Source of the DNA: Candidatus Villigracilis propinquus | GTDB lineage: Bacteria > Chloroflexota > Anaerolineae > Anaerolineales > Villigracilaceae | Assembly (NCBI GenBank): GCA_016714565.1 | Contig: JADKDM010000037.1 | Location: 434,001 to 498,000, forward strand | Direction of reading: 5' to 3' | Length of the DNA stretch: 64,000 nt | Notes under the pieces: model-generated | What the model was told of the DNA's origin: nothing | The model's database searches: none | Seen by the model: only the letters and a program-made list of their open reading frames with translations | In this document: positions 62,599 through 64,000 of the stretch, piece after piece | Layout of the letters: every line of letters starts with the position of its first letter | Position numbering within the stretch: the stretch's first letter is position 1 | Made by a program: the position numbers and the translations under genes

Positions 62599-64000
62599 AT
62601 GACCGATCAAAACGCAGCTTCCACACCGAAAGAAAATACTCCAGCCGCCGCACCCGCAGGGACGCCCGTCCCCCCCGTGCAGGCATCTCCCTCTGCTACA
62701 GGGACAGCCTCCGCAGAAAAGGAATCCACTGCTGCAGCGGAGGAACCTGTTGTAGTTGATGAAACAGCTGAAAGCCCCAGCCCGACGCGTCCCAAAATCC
62801 GCCCGCACGCCTTTGTAGTGATGCCATTCGGAAAAAAGAAAGGCGCAGATGGGTCACCTTACGATTTCAACGCCATTTACAAATTGATGATCAAACCCGC
62901 GTTGGAAGAAGCAGGTTTCGAACCCTTCCGCGCAGATGAAGAAACCTCTTCCGGCGATATTTTGACGGACATGTTCCAGGAACTTTTGCTAGCCGACCTC
63001 TGCCTTTGCGACCTGAGCATTGATAATGCCAACGTATATTATGAATTGGGCATCCGCCATGCGTTCCGAAAACGCGGCGTGGTACACATTCAAGCTGGGC
63101 GCGCTTACATGCCTTTCGATATATTCAATGTCCGCACCCTGCCGTATCACATCACACCCGATGGCGTGCCAGACCCCGAGTTCCTGAAAAACGATATCCA
63201 AGCTATTGCACGCATGACTCGGGACACGTGGGCATCAGACCGCGACGCGATCCATAGCCCGGTCTTCAACCTGCTTTCAGGGTTGGTGGAGCCGGAACGA
63301 AAAACGCTGCGAACCCCGCTGGCAACAGGCTTTTGGCGTGAATACAACGAATGGAAACAAAGAGTGACTGTCGCGCAGCGCCAAAAGCGCATCGGCGATA
63401 TTCTTTTACTCACCGAGGAAATTCGCAACCCACTCATCAAAGAAGAAGCCATCGGTGAAGCAGGCAAGGCACTCGCCAATATGGGACGCAACGAATTGGC
63501 GCTGGAGCAATACCGCAAAGGACTTGAAGGCAACCCTGGTAATCTAGCCTTCCGCCGCGAAGAGGCATTTCATCTCAATCGCCTTAACCGCGTGGATGAA
63601 GCCATTGTAAAATTGAAAGCCTGCTGACTGATTTCCCCAATGACAGCGAAGCCATTTCCTACCTTGGCCGTATCTACAAGGAAATGTGGGCTGAATCCTG
63701 GAAATCCATTCCAGACAAGGCAAAGCGATTGAAGGCGGCTTTCGACTCATATCACTGGCTCATCAAAGCCATTGATATCTACCTCAAAGGCTATCGCATT
63801 GACCTGAACAATTATTATCCCGGCGTAAACGCGCTGACCCTCTCCACAATTGCCGTCCATCTGGCTGACCGCTTCGACGATAAAAAAGACCCGGATCCCG
63901 ATATCACACGCATCCGCCAGGAATTGGCCGAACTCAAAGGTGCTCTGGTCTTTGCGCTCGAAACAAAAGTGGACGTAGACAATGCGGACTACTGGACATT
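62599..64000 (+). CDS. Nucleotide-hydrolase-like (DRHyd-type) TPR protein, frameshifted, 3' end outside window
   Basis: A Pro/Ala-rich leader (1-65) precedes FVVMPFGKKKGADGSPYDFNAIYKLMIKPALEEAGFEPFRADEE, then LADLCLCDLSIDNANVYYELGIRHAF, the pattern of the deoxyribosyltransferase/DRHyd-like domain of conflict proteins. After about residue 260 come TPR-like helices (AGKALANMGRNELALEQYRKGLEGNPGNLAFRREEAFHLNRL). At 63620 a missing G ends the frame; the next frame continues LTDFPNDSEAISYLGRIYKE and NYYPGVNALTLSTIAVHLADRFDD, as in the TRAFs-binding/DUF4071 region, to the window end. Starts 18 nt after the SLATT gene. Confidence 0.65.

Noticed and set aside
1..64000. CRISPR arrays, tRNA or rRNA genes, insertion sequences, prophage
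   Set aside because: No regularly spaced repeats, cloverleaf genes, transposase or phage genes were found by eye; the palindromic repeats are isolated and intergenic or in-frame insertions.

Overview
The window looks like a chromosomal stretch of a Chloroflexota bacterium, most likely class Anaerolineae. This is inferred from gene content: a split FeoB, an Asp23-nusB-tatBC string, a glutamate-cysteine-ligase/M20 fusion, many one-gene transcription units with TATAAT boxes, and several families of short palindromic repeats. No rRNA, tRNA, CRISPR array, insertion sequence or prophage was found.

Layout. 1-1.4 kb: end of a beta-propeller membrane protein with a zinc ribbon. 1.5-4.9 kb: ferrous-iron uptake operon on the minus strand (dtxR-feoA-feoB in two pieces-feoC). 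5-7.6 kb: rarA, a histidine phosphatase and a GNAT acetyltransferase. 7.7-12.1 kb: a glutamate-cysteine-ligase-like/M20 fusion and an aminotransferase preceded by what looks like a complete leader-peptide attenuator. 12.2-17.8 kb: a small monooxygenase, a TIR protein, an AbgB-like amidohydrolase, a PC4-like protein, a membrane spermidine-synthase-like protein and a Lit-like membrane protein. 17.9-23.4 kb: fabG, asp23-like, nusB, tatB, tatC and a large lipoprotein. 23.4-34.3 kb: glycosyltransferase, penicillin acylase, VanZ, DedA, S9 peptidase, mnmA and a YtcJ-like amidohydrolase. 34.4-39.1 kb: peptide-type ABC importer (two permeases and a binding protein, no ATPase genes) and a HAD phosphatase. 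39.1-48.2 kb: VWA lipoprotein, FAD oxidoreductase, GH13 glucosidase, diguanylate cyclase, and alaS behind an alanine-rich leader peptide with terminator and antiterminator pairings. 48.3-56.6 kb: poorly recognised membrane and secreted proteins, an SDR, a dienelactone hydrolase, hemolysin III, a metallophosphatase and an amidohydrolase. 56.8-64 kb: a tight four-gene operon (C39-like peptidase with SH3 domains; TIR-TM-WD40; DUF4231/SLATT-like membrane protein; nucleotide-hydrolase-like/TPR protein, cut by the window end). It resembles a biological-conflict or signalling cassette.

The most interesting items are this last operon and the two candidate ribosome-mediated attenuators (alaS and the aminotransferase). 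Single-base frameshifts cluster from 47.5 kb onward and hit even the essential alaS, so most are probably assembly errors. Frameshifted genes are annotated over their full span. All functional calls come from reading motifs by eye; no database search was possible.
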